A stretch of DNA of 64,000 nucleotides from Achromobacter xylosoxidans (GCF_001457475.1 NZ_LN831029.1:3038001-3102000); one strand, 5' to 3'. Shown: positions 43,482-52,726, numbered from the stretch's first letter. The notes: generated from the sequence alone by a model not told the origin. Numbers and translations are program-made.

Positions 43482-43886
43482 TCAGCGGGGTACCGGGAAA
43501 GCGGGCGGGGCGCGGGCGCCCAGTGGCGGGCCGGGCGGGGAACCTTCGGCCACGGCCGGCGGCGCGCGCGCCGCCAGCGGATGGGTCATGAGGGCGCTGG
43601 CCGCGATCAGCGCCGCCGGCGCGGAGGGCAGCGCCACCGCGGCCAGCATGGCGCCCATGGGGCAGGTGGCGGCCTGCGCCGCGTGGCGTTCGTCGGGCGC
43701 GTCGCCGCGCTTGGCGGGGCCGGCCACCCAGACCGGACCGGCGGCCGAGCACAACTGGATCAGCGTGCCGCCGCCCGGCGTCGCGGGCATGAAGCCCGGC
43801 GGCACCAGCGCCTTGAGCGCAAACAGCGCCAGCACCAGCCAAAGGCAGGCGGCGTTGCGGGCAAGGGGCATGAAGCGGGGGCGCAT
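43482..43886 (-). CDS. DUF2946 family protein
   Basis: The 134-residue protein starts MRPRFMPLARNAACLWLVLALFALKALVPPGFMP, a membrane-anchor or signal region typical of DUF2946. A short Cys/His-containing middle (QLCSAAG, ATCPMGA) and a Pro-rich tail follow. DUF2946 genes are often adjacent to TonB-dependent copper receptors. It is 48 bp before the receptor gene and 41 bp after mgtC-like on the same strand. Confidence 0.72.
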   Translation of the reverse strand: MRPRFMPLARNAACLWLVLALFALKALVPPGFMPATPGGGTLIQLCSAAGPVWVAGPAKRGDAPDERHAAQAATCPMGAMLAAVALPSAPAALIAASALMTHPLAARAPPAVAEGSPPGPPLGARAPPAFPVPR

Positions 43887-43927
43887 GGTCGACGCCCATT
43901 CTAGAAGGTTTTGCCGCCGCCCGGGAA

Positions 43928-44641
43928 CTACACGGTGCGGGCGGCCCAGAAGGCGGTGCGCACGCCCGGGGCGGCGGCGATGCGGGCCGTGACGCGGTCC
44001 AGGTCCAGTTCGTCGACCGATGCCTCGCTCAGCGCGGCCTCGATCTCGACCTCGTTCTCGCCGAACTGGTCGATCTTCAGTTCGGACAGGGGCAGTTGCT
44101 CGGCCTCCAGCACGTCCTCTAGCACGGTCATGGCAGCCTGGCGCTGGTCCACGTGCGCGATGACGTGAATCACGGTCGTGACTTCGGTGGTCTGCGCATC
44201 CACCGGCTGGCGGTTGATGTGGCTGACCAGCGGCCGCAGCAACGTGTTGGCGGCCAGCACGAAGGCGGTGGCCGCCAGCGCCTCCAGGATCAGCGAGGCG
44301 CCGGCGCAGGCGCCGATGGCGGCCGAACCCCATAGCGTGGCGGCGGTGTTCAGGCCGCGGATGCTGCCGCCTTCGCGCATGATGGCGCCGGCGCCCAGGA
44401 ATCCCACGCCGGACACGACGTAGGAAATCACCCGCGCGCCGCCGTCGGGACCGCCGACGCGAAAGGCCATGTCGACAAAGATCGCGGCGCCCACCGCCAC
44501 CAGCGCATTGGTGCGCAGGCCCGCGGTGCGTTGGCGGTACTGCCGCTCGAAACCGACGATGGAGCCCAGCACGAATGCCGTCGCCAGGCTGATCAGGGTA
44601 TTGGCCAGCGTCAGCAGCTGGATGTTTTCGAAGTTCTTCAT
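43928..44641 (-). CDS. mgtC: MgtC/SapB family membrane protein
   Basis: The 237-residue protein has four or five membrane helices with family motifs LGSIVGFERQYRQRTAGLRTNALVAVGAAIFV and VVSGVGFLGAGAIMREGGSIRGLNTAATLW. A C-terminal ACT-like domain (about 155-237, with EVTTVIHVIAHVD) follows. MgtC proteins inhibit the F-type ATP synthase and support growth at low magnesium and inside macrophages in pathogens. The 35-residue hydrophobic peptide gene and the ACT-like gene lie directly upstream. Confidence 0.92.
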   Translation of the reverse strand: MKNFENIQLLTLANTLISLATAFVLGSIVGFERQYRQRTAGLRTNALVAVGAAIFVDMAFRVGGPDGGARVISYVVSGVGFLGAGAIMREGGSIRGLNTAATLWGSAAIGACAGASLILEALAATAFVLAANTLLRPLVSHINRQPVDAQTTEVTTVIHVIAHVDQRQAAMTVLEDVLEAEQLPLSELKIDQFGENEVEIEAALSEASVDELDLDRVTARIAAAPGVRTAFWAARTV

Positions 44642-44685
44642 GTTGTTGTTCTCGGATTCGGCAGGTCGCGTCGTATCGGACCGGG

Positions 44686-44793
44686 TCAGGGCAATTGCCA
44701 GACGGAGGCCAGCGTCAGCCCGAAGGCCACCAGCCACAGCAGCAGCAATGCAACCACCCGGGCAACGAGGAGGCATTTGTACGGGTCTTTCAT
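44686..44793 (-). CDS. 35-residue membrane peptide upstream of mgtC
   Basis: ATG 44793 is preceded by GGAAAGGAG at ideal spacing, which argues for real translation. The product is MKDPYKCLLVARVV followed by one hydrophobic helix ending LASVWQLP. It lies 20 bp after the ACT-like gene and 44 bp before mgtC. The C-terminal pattern recalls the MgtR peptide of Salmonella, a 30-residue regulator of MgtC; the likeness is short and homology is unproven. Confidence 0.65.
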   Translation of the reverse strand: MKDPYKCLLVARVVALLLLWLVAFGLTLASVWQLP

Positions 44794-44813
44794 GACAGTC
44801 TCCTTTCCATGGC

Positions 44814-45185
44814 TCAGGCGGGCAGCACGGCAATGCGGGCGCCGTCCTCGTTTTCCCAATGCACCCGGCGCACGTCGGGGCTCTGGCCCAGCCGCAGGGC
44901 GACGGCGCTGAGCAGGCCGCGCAATTGCGGCGGGCACTGCAGCGTGACCGTGGTGCTGGCGAGCTGGCCGGCCTCCTGGCGCGAGATGCGTACGTTCAGC
45001 ACGCGCAGGTCGAGCGCCTGCAGTTCGAAGTACAGCTGCTTGCGCAGGGCGTTGAGCGTGTCGGCGACGCTGACGATGGTGAACTGGTAGGTGGGGGTGG
45101 CGGCGCGCGCGGCCGGGGCCGCCGGCGTCATGCCGCGCACGGCGGCGCCGCCATCCAGGAAGGGAAGGAATTTCTTGATGCGCAT
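44814..45185 (-). CDS. Stand-alone ACT-like domain protein of the MgtC operon
   Basis: From ATG 45185 (GGAG upstream) the product has 123 residues. The N-terminal 30 are Ala/Pro-rich. The remainder (YQFTIVSVADTLNALRKQLYFELQALDLRVLNVRIS, then VTLQCPPQLRGLLSAVALRLGQSPDVRRVHWEN) has the alpha/beta pattern of the ACT-like domain fused at the C-terminus of many MgtC proteins, including the one two genes downstream. It is probably the first gene of the operon. Its role is unknown; a regulatory partner for MgtC is an inference. Confidence 0.65.
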   Translation of the reverse strand: MRIKKFLPFLDGGAAVRGMTPAAPAARAATPTYQFTIVSVADTLNALRKQLYFELQALDLRVLNVRISRQEAGQLASTTVTLQCPPQLRGLLSAVALRLGQSPDVRRVHWENEDGARIAVLPA

Positions 45186-45609
45186 GGTCGTCTCCAGGGG
45201 GAGTACGGTGGAAGGTCCACATGCATGCGCCGCCAGCCGGTCGCGGCGCGGGCGCGACAAGGCCCGCGATTCGCGTCGGCAAGCTGATGGGGGAGAGGGC
45301 CGGGGCCGGTCGATGCGCGCGCGAGCGGGCTGGTGTCCGGGCCGGATGGCCTTGTCCTGGCTTTACGCAGGACTCGGCAGAAAACTCTGCGGATCCTGCG
45401 TCAAGCGGCGCAAGCAGTCGTGTATCGACTACATCCGTCGTTGTCCACAATGATCTCGGGGTGGTTGAAGGTGCCGCAATTATAAGAACGGATAAGGGAA
45501 AACACCAAGGGAAAATTCCTGTTCGACACGTCGGCGGCGGCGCGCGCGCCGCAAGCGGCGCGGCAATGGGCCGGCTGCTTGCCCGGGCCCGCCGCGCACC
45601 GCGATGGCT
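45186..45609 (-). promoter_or_regulatory. Promoter and long leader of the MgtC operon; no gene in 424 bp
   Basis: On the minus strand a perfect TATAAT (45484-45479) with TTGGTG 18 bp upstream forms a promoter candidate. From there about 290 nt of leader precede the ACT-like start codon. The leader contains a nested hairpin: CGCAGGA/TCCTGCG (45366-45372 and 45394-45400) outside GCAGA/TCTGC (45377-45381 and 45386-45390). Salmonella mgtC also has a long regulatory leader. Nothing else is recognised; the stretch from about 45510 to the cytochrome gene is plain GC-rich sequence. Confidence 0.5.
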
Positions 45610-46512
45610 TCAGCGCGTGCCGGCGTAATACTGGCCCAGCGCCTCGACCTCGCTGTCGGTCAGGCGTTGCGCGAACGCCCGCATCACCCCGACGTCGTCG
45701 TTCTGTCGCGATCCGTTGCGAAAGGCGTTGATCTGGTCTGCGAAGTATTCCTTGGACTGGCCTGCCAGCCGGGGCAGCAGCGGGCCTTCGCCCAGGCCGC
45801 GCAGGCCATGGCAATTGGCGCAGGCGGGCAGGGCGCGGGTGCCGTCGCCAACCTGGTCCAGCTTGCGCGCCGCTTCGCCGCCGGCTTCGCCCACGTGCAG
45901 TGGCGGCCCGGCCAGGCTGCCGTAGTAGGCCGCCAACTGGCCGATCTCCTGCTCGCTCAACCCTTGGGCGATAGTGTTCATCAGCGGTTGCTTGCGCGTG
46001 CCCTGGCGGAAATCGGCCAATTGCTTGGCAATGTACTCGGCGGTCAGTCCCGCGAGATTGGGGAAGATGCCGCCGCTGGGGGTGATGCCGGCCTGGCCGT
46101 GGCAGGCGACACAGGCCTGCACGCCGGCGGCCGGCTTGCCGGCGGCGGCCAGTTGCTTGCCCTGTTCCGGGTCGGCGCCGCGCAGATAGCCTTCCCAGAC
46201 CGGCCGTGACGCGCTGAAGTCCAGCGCGCCGCGGCCGGGCACCGGCGCGGGCGCGGCTGGCGTTGCCGCGGCGGAGGCGGGCGGGGTGGCGCCGGCCGCG
46301 GCGCGGGGGGCCTGTGTCGGCGCCGCTGTCGATGGTGATGGCGATGGCGATGCGGCCGGCGCCGCCGCCGCGGGGGCCTGGACGGCGCTGGCCCGGATGG
46401 GGCCCTCGCCGCCAGTGCCGAACATCTGGTGCAGGGTGGCGACCAGCGTGATGGCGGGCACGCCCACCATCAGCGCCACCGCGATCAGGATGCCGTTGCG
46501 ATGTTCGATCAT
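45610..46512 (-). CDS. Diheme cytochrome c subunit of a GMC dehydrogenase
   Basis: The 300-residue protein has an N-terminal membrane anchor (GILIAVALMVGVPAITLVATLHQMF), a long Pro/Ala/Ser linker (about 45-90), and two c-type heme domains with CVACH and CANCH, as in cytochrome c4. Distal Met ligands are likely in QPLMNTI and VGVMRAF. Its ATG overlaps the stop of the GMC gene by 4 bp (ATGA), so the two are translationally coupled. It should pass electrons from the flavin subunit to the respiratory chain. Confidence 0.9.
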   Translation of the reverse strand: MIEHRNGILIAVALMVGVPAITLVATLHQMFGTGGEGPIRASAVQAPAAAAPAASPSPSPSTAAPTQAPRAAAGATPPASAAATPAAPAPVPGRGALDFSASRPVWEGYLRGADPEQGKQLAAAGKPAAGVQACVACHGQAGITPSGGIFPNLAGLTAEYIAKQLADFRQGTRKQPLMNTIAQGLSEQEIGQLAAYYGSLAGPPLHVGEAGGEAARKLDQVGDGTRALPACANCHGLRGLGEGPLLPRLAGQSKEYFADQINAFRNGSRQNDDVGVMRAFAQRLTDSEVEALGQYYAGTR

Positions 46513-48281
46513 GATGACACCAGCCGCCCTGGCGAACGCAGATAGTCCGCCTTGATTTTCTCGACGATCCAGTAGGCGGTGGCGCCTACCGTGCCCGTGG
46601 GGTTGTAGCCCGAATTCTGCGGAAACAAGGCTGCGCCCGTGACGAAGACGTTCGGCACGTCCCAGGATTGGCCGTAGCGGTTGACCACGCTGGTGGCCGG
46701 GTCGTTGCCCATCGCGGCGCCGCCGGTCAGATGGGTGGACTGGTACGCCGTGGCGGAGAACGGCCGCTTGCGAGGACCGGGCTCGGTGCGCGTGACGCCC
46801 TTCATGGCGCGGCCGATCTCGTCGCCGCGCTCGGTCAGGAACGCCGACATGCGGATGTCGTTGTCGGGAAAGTCGTAGGTGACGCGCAGGAGCGGCAGGC
46901 CCCAGGCGTCCTTGTAGGTCGGATCCAGGCTCAGGTAGCCGCCGCGCCACGGCTGGGCCGAGCCGGTGATGGTGATGTTGGCGGCGTGGTTGTAGTAGCG
47001 CTTGACCGCCTTCTTCCATTCGGCGCCCCAGGCCGGGGTGCCTTTGGGCGTGGGGTGAAAGCCGATGGGCGCGCCGCTGACCACCTGGATCTGCAGATAG
47101 CCGCCGCCGACAAAGCCATGCGGGCCATGATCGAAGTTGTCGGCGCTGAAGTCGTCCATGGTGACGGCCACGGCGCCCGCGCCCATGAACGGATTGATGT
47201 TCACCGACTCGTCGAAGAACAGGTTCACGCCCGAGGTGGTCTGGTGGGTGTAGTTGCGCCCCACCACACCCTTGTCCGTGACCGGATCGTAGGGCTGGCC
47301 GATGCCGGACAGCAGCAGCAGGCGCACGTTGTTGATGCCGAAGGCGCACAGCACCACGATCTCGGCCGGCTGGAAGATCTCGGCGCCGGCCGCGTCCACG
47401 TAGGTCACGCCGCGGGCGCGCTTCTTGTCGGGCGTCAGTTCGACCCGCAGCACGTGGGCCCCGGTGCGGATCTCGAAGGTCGGCAGCTTCAGCGCCACCG
47501 GCAGGATACAGACCTGCGGCGAAGCCTTGGCGAAATGTTCGCAGCCGAAGTTGGAGCAGAAGCCGCAATACACACAGGCGCTCATGTGCAGCCCCTCGCT
47601 GTTCACGTAGGGCCGGGTACAGAGCGCCGACGGCTGCACATAGGGGTGATAGCCGAGCTGTCTGGCGGCCTCGCCGAACAGCGCCGGCGCGTACGGCACT
47701 TTCATCGGCGGGTTGGGGTAGGGCCGCGAACGCCAGGGCTCGAACGGGTTGCCGCCTTCCTGCTTCTGCCCCTTGATGTTGCCAGCCTGGCCGGAAGCGC
47801 CGATCAGGTAGTCATAGCGGTCGAAATAGGGTTCCAGTTCGTCATAGGTGAGCGGCCAGTCCTGGCAGGTCAGTTCGGGATCGAAGATCTTCGCGCCGTA
47901 GCGTTCGGTGTAGTGGCTGCGCAGACGGAAATCGGTGGGATCGAAGCGGTAATAGGCGCCGGACCAATGGTTGCCGGCGCCACCCAGGTGGGTGCCGGGA
48001 TAGGCGAATTGCCAGCGGCGCATCGGCAGCGCCTTCTGGTCGGTGTTGTTGCGGAAGGTGAAGGTCTCGGTCGCCGCGTTCTGGTGCAGTTCGTGGCGCC
48101 GCGTGTACTTCAGTTCGTCATGGACGTAGGGGCCCTGGAAGTCGGGCGAGGGCCAGCGCGCCTCGCCGCGCTCGAGCACCACCACGCGCTGGCCGACGGC
48201 CGCCAGCTCCTTGCCGATGATGGCGCCGGTCCAGCCGCCGCCGACGATCGCCACATCCACCGCGGGCAGCGTCTTAGCCAT
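46509..48281 (-). CDS. GMC-family FAD dehydrogenase, large subunit (gluconate/sugar dehydrogenase type)
   Basis: The 590-residue flavoprotein has the FAD motif VAIVGGGWTGAIIGKEL at about 10-26. GTHLGGAGNHWSG follows near residue 95. A cysteine cluster (C-x2-C-x2-C-x4-C in SACVYCGFCSNFGCE) resembles the iron-sulfur motif of membrane FAD-glucose and gluconate dehydrogenases. A GMC C-terminal domain ends HLTGGAAMGNDPATSVVN and PTGTVGATAYW. With the small Tat-exported subunit and the diheme cytochrome it forms a three-part periplasmic sugar or polyol dehydrogenase. It overlaps both neighbours by 4-8 bp. Confidence 0.92.
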   Translation of the reverse strand: MAKTLPAVDVAIVGGGWTGAIIGKELAAVGQRVVVLERGEARWPSPDFQGPYVHDELKYTRRHELHQNAATETFTFRNNTDQKALPMRRWQFAYPGTHLGGAGNHWSGAYYRFDPTDFRLRSHYTERYGAKIFDPELTCQDWPLTYDELEPYFDRYDYLIGASGQAGNIKGQKQEGGNPFEPWRSRPYPNPPMKVPYAPALFGEAARQLGYHPYVQPSALCTRPYVNSEGLHMSACVYCGFCSNFGCEHFAKASPQVCILPVALKLPTFEIRTGAHVLRVELTPDKKRARGVTYVDAAGAEIFQPAEIVVLCAFGINNVRLLLLSGIGQPYDPVTDKGVVGRNYTHQTTSGVNLFFDESVNINPFMGAGAVAVTMDDFSADNFDHGPHGFVGGGYLQIQVVSGAPIGFHPTPKGTPAWGAEWKKAVKRYYNHAANITITGSAQPWRGGYLSLDPTYKDAWGLPLLRVTYDFPDNDIRMSAFLTERGDEIGRAMKGVTRTEPGPRKRPFSATAYQSTHLTGGAAMGNDPATSVVNRYGQSWDVPNVFVTGAALFPQNSGYNPTGTVGATAYWIVEKIKADYLRSPGRLVSS

Positions 48282-49008
48282 GGCCGTCTCCCGGTTTGCC
48301 CATGTGGCCGCGCGCGTTGGCGATGGAGACGGGCCTGCCGGCCCAGATCACGCCATGGCGCTCGATGTCGTTGGAAAATGACGCATAGGCGCCTGGAAAG
48401 CCCACCAGCTTCCAGCCCACCATGTCGACATTGCCGCCGTACAAGGGGTCGGAGAAGAAGCCTTCGATGGTGGCGTCCAGCAGCGCCTGGAAGAACACGT
48501 CCGATGGCAGCGGTGAAAAGTCGGGCTTGCCGGCCTGCATGTCATGCAGCCAGGCGTCCTGGCGCGCGGCGTCCAGTTCGGCATAGGGCTTGCCGTCCTG
48601 CCTGCGGGTGGCGGCGTCCAGCGCGGCCAGGCCGCGCCGGAACATCTCGGCGGGCGTGAACGACAGCTGGTAGCCTTGTTCGGGGGTGCCGCTTTCGAAC
48701 GGCCCCTGGCGATAGAACTGCTCGCCCGCGCCCCAGGCGCCCGCCAACTGGCCGTCCAGGAACTGGGTCACGCCGGCTTCCTTGGCGCCCGGGCCGAGCT
48801 CGTCCGCCGGAATCAGGCGCGCGGCGATCGCGTCCATGGCAGCGGCTTCCTGCGCATTGAAGAACTTGAGCGTGCGGTTCGGCGGTTCGGCGGCGGGCGG
48901 GGAGGGCTCGGGCGCGGCCTGGGGCCGCGGGGCCCACGCGGCGCCGGGCAGGCCCACGGCCAGGGCCTTGAGCAATCCGCGCCGTCCGGAAACTGGTTGG
49001 TCGTCCAT
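48274..49008 (-). CDS. Gluconate 2-dehydrogenase subunit 3 family protein (small subunit)
   Basis: From ATG 49008 (GGAG upstream) the product has 244 residues. A Tat-type signal (GRRGLLKALAVGLPGAAWA) leads into the subunit-3 domain: LKFFNAQEAAAMDAIAARLIPADE and DVFFQALLDATIEGFFSDPLYGGNVDMVGWKLVGFPG. This subunit escorts the folded flavoprotein through the Tat system. It is the first gene of the three-gene operon and overlaps the next by 8 bp. Confidence 0.9.
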   Translation of the reverse strand: MDDQPVSGRRGLLKALAVGLPGAAWAPRPQAAPEPSPPAAEPPNRTLKFFNAQEAAAMDAIAARLIPADELGPGAKEAGVTQFLDGQLAGAWGAGEQFYRQGPFESGTPEQGYQLSFTPAEMFRRGLAALDAATRRQDGKPYAELDAARQDAWLHDMQAGKPDFSPLPSDVFFQALLDATIEGFFSDPLYGGNVDMVGWKLVGFPGAYASFSNDIERHGVIWAGRPVSIANARGHMGKPGDGHG

Positions 49009-49593
49009 GCATCGCTCCAGCGGCGGAGCCGGCGTCCGGCGAGGCTTGCCCTGCGGCGCTGCGGCCCGCGAGGCAACGACCTCCGGAGCGTTCGGCTCCC
49101 GAGTGAAAGGGATCCCGCGACAGCATATGTGTTCGTGTGCTGAGTTTGTCACTGATTTGGGGGCCGCGACAACTGGCGCATCCGGGCCAACCCGGGTTTT
49201 TCTTCTCTTTACATTTCAGCTAATATTCAGGTTCCTGAAAGAATGAGAGCGCGGCGGAACATGCGGCCCGCGTTTGCCACGGCAAGCAAGGACGGTTTCG
49301 CCATCTATGACCGACGACCCGCCTCCTAGTACGGCGCCGCTCACGCAGCGGCGCCCGGTTTCTCCTCCCTGCCGACTTCCGGCATCCGGCCGTTGCTGGC
49401 CGACTCCCCATGATTGCGCGACGGCGCCGACGCCACGCATAGGCGGACGCGCGCCGCCGGGCCGCCTCTTGCCCGCGATTCCCGGACGGGCCGCGGGCCC
49501 TGATCCCTTGCTTTCCCGTCCGTCCCTGCCGACGGCTTGCGGGCTGCCGGGCGCCCACGCCCGCCCGCCCCGAATTTTCTTTGTGGAACGTTG
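49009..49593. other. Intergenic region between the dehydrogenase operon and terC-like gene
   Basis: No gene is recognised in 585 bp between divergent genes. TTCAGG-TT-CCTGAA at 49226-49239 is a small palindrome in an AT-richer patch that could be an operator. A 9-bp hairpin GGCGCCGCT/AGCGGCGCC lies at 49333-49355. I looked for a yybP-ykoY manganese riboswitch, common before TerC-type genes, and could not see its core. Confidence 0.5.
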
Positions 49594-51177
49594 ATGATTT
49601 TCGACTGGATGTCCGACCCGACCGCCTGGCTTGGCCTGGCGACGCTGGTCATTCTTGAAATCGTGCTGGGTATCGACAACCTGGTGTTCATCGCCATCCT
49701 GGCCGACAAACTGCCGCCGGCGCAGCGCAACCGCGCCCGCATGATCGGCCTGACGCTGGCCATGGTGATGCGCCTGGGCCTGCTGGCCAGCATCGCGTGG
49801 GTGGTGACGCTGACCGCGCCGCTGTTCACGGTGCTGGGCGCCGAGATCTCCGGGCGCGACCTGATTCTGATCCTGGGCGGCCTGTTCCTGCTGTTCAAGG
49901 GCACCATGGAACTGCATGAACGGGTCGAGGGCGGCAGCGCTCACGATTCCGGCCAGAAGCCGCAGCACGCGGTGTTCTGGCAGGTGATCCTGCAGATCGT
50001 GGTGCTGGACGCGGTGTTCTCGCTGGACTCGGTGATCACCGCGGTCGGCATGGTGCAGGACCTGAGCATCATGATGATCGCGGTGGTGGTGGCGATGGCC
50101 GTCATGATGCTGGCCAGCCGTCCGCTGATGGGCTTTGTCGCCCGCCATCCGACCGTGGTGATCCTGTGCCTGGGCCTGCTGCTGATGATCGGCTTCAGCC
50201 TGGTGGCCGAGGGCCTGGGCTTCCATGTGCCCAAGGGCTACCTGTACGCCGCGATCGGCTTCTCGATCCTCATCGAGCTGTGCAACCAGCTGGCGCGCCG
50301 CAACCGCGCCAAGGGCACGCACGCCCTGGGACGGCGCCAGCGCACCGCGCAGGCGGTGCTGCGGCTGTTGCGCGCCGGCCGTGGCGGCCACGTGCCGCAG
50401 CAGGCTGACGAAGTGGTGGCGCTGGTGGACAGCGTCGGCGAGGAACCGGCGTTCGCGCCGGAGGAAAGCTCGATGATCGAACGCGTGCTGGCCATCGGCG
50501 CGCACGACGTGCGCGCCATCATGGTGGCGCGGGGCGACATGGTCTGGCTGGATGTCGCCGACACACCCGACCATATCGTGCGCAAGTTCGCCTCGGGCCA
50601 CTCGCGCCTGCCGCTGTGCGCCGGTGATCCGGCCAACGTGCTGGGCGTGCTGCACTTCAAGGACCTGCTGGCGCTGCTGCGCAACCCCGGCCCCATCGAC
50701 CTGGTGGAACTGGCGCGCGAGCCGCGCTACGTGATGGAAACCACGCCGGTGCTCAAGGTGCTGGACGAACTGCGGGCGTCGCGCGACCACATGCTGATCG
50801 TTGTGGACGAGCACGGCGTGTGCGAAGGGCTGGTGACGCCGATGGACGTGCTGACCGCGGTGGCGGGCGAGCTTCCGGAACATGCCGAGGCGCCGCCGGA
50901 GGCGCTGCAACTGTCGGACGGATCATGGCTGCTCGATGGCCGGCTGGCGCTGGCCGAGGCGGCGCGGCTGCTGGACGCGGCGGAACTGGCCGATGACGCC
51001 GATGACGCCACGCTGGCCGGCCTGCTGCTGAGGGCGGAGGGGCGTATCCCGGAAACCGGCGATGTGGTCGCATGGCGCGATTGGCGCTTCGAGGTCACGC
51101 GCCGCGACGGCCTGCGCATCGACCAGGTCCATGCGCGCAAGGCGACCGACGCCACCGCCGCTACCGGCGCGGCCTGA
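49594..51177 (+). CDS. TerC-family membrane protein with CBS and CorC_HlyC domains (YoaE-like)
   Basis: From ATG 49594 the protein has 527 residues. Seven membrane helices occupy about 1-240, with the TerC signatures [14 protein letters not shown] and [19 protein letters not shown] pair follows (about 300-425, with [16 protein letters not shown] and [23 protein letters not shown]). A CorC_HlyC transporter-associated domain ends the protein (about 435-515). E. coli YoaE/YegH share this layout. A role in metal (manganese) export or stress is likely by family. Confidence 0.92.
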   Translation: MIFDWMSDPTAWLGLATLVILEIVLGIDNLVFIAILADKLPPAQRNRARMIGLTLAMVMRLGLLASIAWVVTLTAPLFTVLGAEISGRDLILILGGLFLLFKGTMELHERVEGGSAHDSGQKPQHAVFWQVILQIVVLDAVFSLDSVITAVGMVQDLSIMMIAVVVAMAVMMLASRPLMGFVARHPTVVILCLGLLLMIGFSLVAEGLGFHVPKGYLYAAIGFSILIELCNQLARRNRAKGTHALGRRQRTAQAVLRLLRAGRGGHVPQQADEVVALVDSVGEEPAFAPEESSMIERVLAIGAHDVRAIMVARGDMVWLDVADTPDHIVRKFASGHSRLPLCAGDPANVLGVLHFKDLLALLRNPGPIDLVELAREPRYVMETTPVLKVLDELRASRDHMLIVVDEHGVCEGLVTPMDVLTAVAGELPEHAEAPPEALQLSDGSWLLDGRLALAEAARLLDAAELADDADDATLAGLLLRAEGRIPETGDVVAWRDWRFEVTRRDGLRIDQVHARKATDATAATGAA

Positions 51178-51215
51178 TCGCGGCCTGCCGCCGCCTGTGG
51201 TTTACACGCGCGCTG

Positions 51216-51240
51216 CGGGAATGCCGTGGCGGCATTCCCG
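51216..51240 (+). terminator. 11-bp stem terminator after the TerC-CBS gene
   Basis: CGGGAATGCCG and CGGCATTCCCG form a perfect stem with loop TGG, 38 bp after the stop codon, followed by TATTCTC. The T-run is weak. Confidence 0.65.
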
Positions 51241-51456
51241 TATTCTCACGGCGACGGGCGGCCACGCATTCGTTTCAACCCGGGTGGGCGACGGCGTGAT
51301 TGATCGCACTATTGGTCAATTCAAAAGATTATGAGAATATTGTCGAAAATTTCGGCCCGCTAATAATAAGTTTTCATTCAGCAAGGGCCGAATAAATCGG
51401 CGGCACCAGCAGCGAATTTGTCTTTGCACGATGAACCATTCAATGGGGAACGAAGC

Positions 51457-51702
51457 ATGGGCACGATGTTGTTTGCGGGCAGAACAAGGGGACGGCCAGG
51501 CTTTCTGGCCTTGATCGGCGCCTGCGCGCCATTATGTCTCGGCGCCCAGGCCTGGGCGCAATCGGCGGACGACGCAAACCAGAGCAATAATCCGCTCAAT
51601 CTCGCTCCTTCGCTCAATTTCCAGAATCACGACACGCCCAGGCTGTTCGGCGGCAGCGCGCATCCCCTTCAATACCCAGCGGGAGTCGCAGCATGTCGAT
51701 AG
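51457..51702 (+). CDS. Small exported peptide overlapping an outer-membrane channel gene
   Basis: The ATG at 51457 follows GGGGAA. The 81-residue product has a signal-like N-terminus (FLALIGACAPLCLGAQAWAQ). A mature part follows with NNPLNLAPSLNFQNHDTPRL, a pattern I associate with small proteins encoded before outer-membrane channel genes. The last 10 bp overlap the start of the next gene, whose ribosome-binding site lies inside this gene, so translation is probably coupled. Function unknown. Confidence 0.65.
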   Translation: MGTMLFAGRTRGRPGFLALIGACAPLCLGAQAWAQSADDANQSNNPLNLAPSLNFQNHDTPRLFGGSAHPLQYPAGVAACR

Positions 51703-52673
51703 TGTCGCGTCATCGCAGTTCGCGCTCTTGCGGCGTTTCGTTGCTGGCTGCGGCGCTGCTGGCCGTGCCCTTCACGGCGCATGCCACTGAAGGCGCGCTG
51801 GGGCGACAGGTGACGGGCACCAGCGTGCAGCCCAATGCCGGCATCGTGTCGCCCGAGCCCATCTGGGCGGTGAACTTCGCCGAGATCTACCTGGACGGCA
51901 AGGTCGGCGGCGGCCGCGACGTGCCCTTGGGCAAGCGCGTGTCGGCCGACGTGGAGGGCAAGGTGGCGTTCACGCTGGCCACCTTGCTCAAGACCTGGGA
52001 CACCGGGCCGGGCCGCTGGAACTTCGCGTCCAGCGTCACATTGCCCTATGTCTGGACCAAGGTGAACGCGCGGGCTTCCGGGCCGCTGGGCCGCAGCACG
52101 GGCGAGAGCGATACCGCGTCCAACCTGTTCGACCTGTATTTCTCGCCGATCATCGCCGGCTACCACTTTTCGGAAACCTCGCACATGGCGCTGAGCCTGA
52201 ACGTGTGGGCGCCCACTGGCAAGTACGATGCCAACGCCCTGGCCAATCCCAGCCTGAACAACTGGACCTTCATCCCGCAGGTGGCCTATACCCATATCTT
52301 CCCGCAGTCGGGCTTGCAGCTCGACACGGTCGCCAGCGTGCAGTTCTACACCCGCAACAACGATACCGACTACCGCAACGCGCCGATCTTCGGCATAGAC
52401 GTGATGGGGCGCAAGACCTTTTCGAACGGGCTGGCCGTGGGGCTGGTGCTGGGCACGCAGCAGCAGCTGGGCAGCGACAGCGGGCCGACGGCGGATCGCC
52501 TGAACGGCTTCAAGGGCCGCGACTGGGCGCTCGGCCCGGTCATCACCTACGACCGCAAACTGGCCGACAAACGATCGCTGTCGCTCGGGCTGCGCTGGGT
52601 GCCGACCATCAGCAGCACCAATCGCCTGGACAGCAGCAGCACCTTCATGGCCTCGGCCACGCTGGTGTTCTGA
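51693..52673 (+). CDS. Outer-membrane channel of the phenol-degradation MetA-like family
   Basis: The 326-residue protein has a signal peptide (VSLLAAALLAVPFTAHA), then a beta-barrel-like sequence with alternating hydrophobic strands ending in SATLVF with terminal Phe. The family is linked to uptake of aromatic or hydrophobic compounds. Motifs include NFAEIYLDGKVGGGRDVPLG and SLNVWAPTGKYDANALANPSLNNWTF. GGGAG lies 7 nt before the ATG. No catabolic genes are next to it. Confidence 0.82.
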   Translation: MSIVSRHRSSRSCGVSLLAAALLAVPFTAHATEGALGRQVTGTSVQPNAGIVSPEPIWAVNFAEIYLDGKVGGGRDVPLGKRVSADVEGKVAFTLATLLKTWDTGPGRWNFASSVTLPYVWTKVNARASGPLGRSTGESDTASNLFDLYFSPIIAGYHFSETSHMALSLNVWAPTGKYDANALANPSLNNWTFIPQVAYTHIFPQSGLQLDTVASVQFYTRNNDTDYRNAPIFGIDVMGRKTFSNGLAVGLVLGTQQQLGSDSGPTADRLNGFKGRDWALGPVITYDRKLADKRSLSLGLRWVPTISSTNRLDSSSTFMASATLVF

Positions 52674-52726
52674 TACGGGCCATGCAGCCTTGGGCGCCGT
52701 TCGCCGGGGCGGCGGGGAAGCGGCGA

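Noticed and set aside
49009..49593. yybP-ykoY manganese riboswitch before the TerC-type gene
   Set aside because: I could not find its conserved core; only a simple 9-bp hairpin is visible. A covariance-model search would decide.
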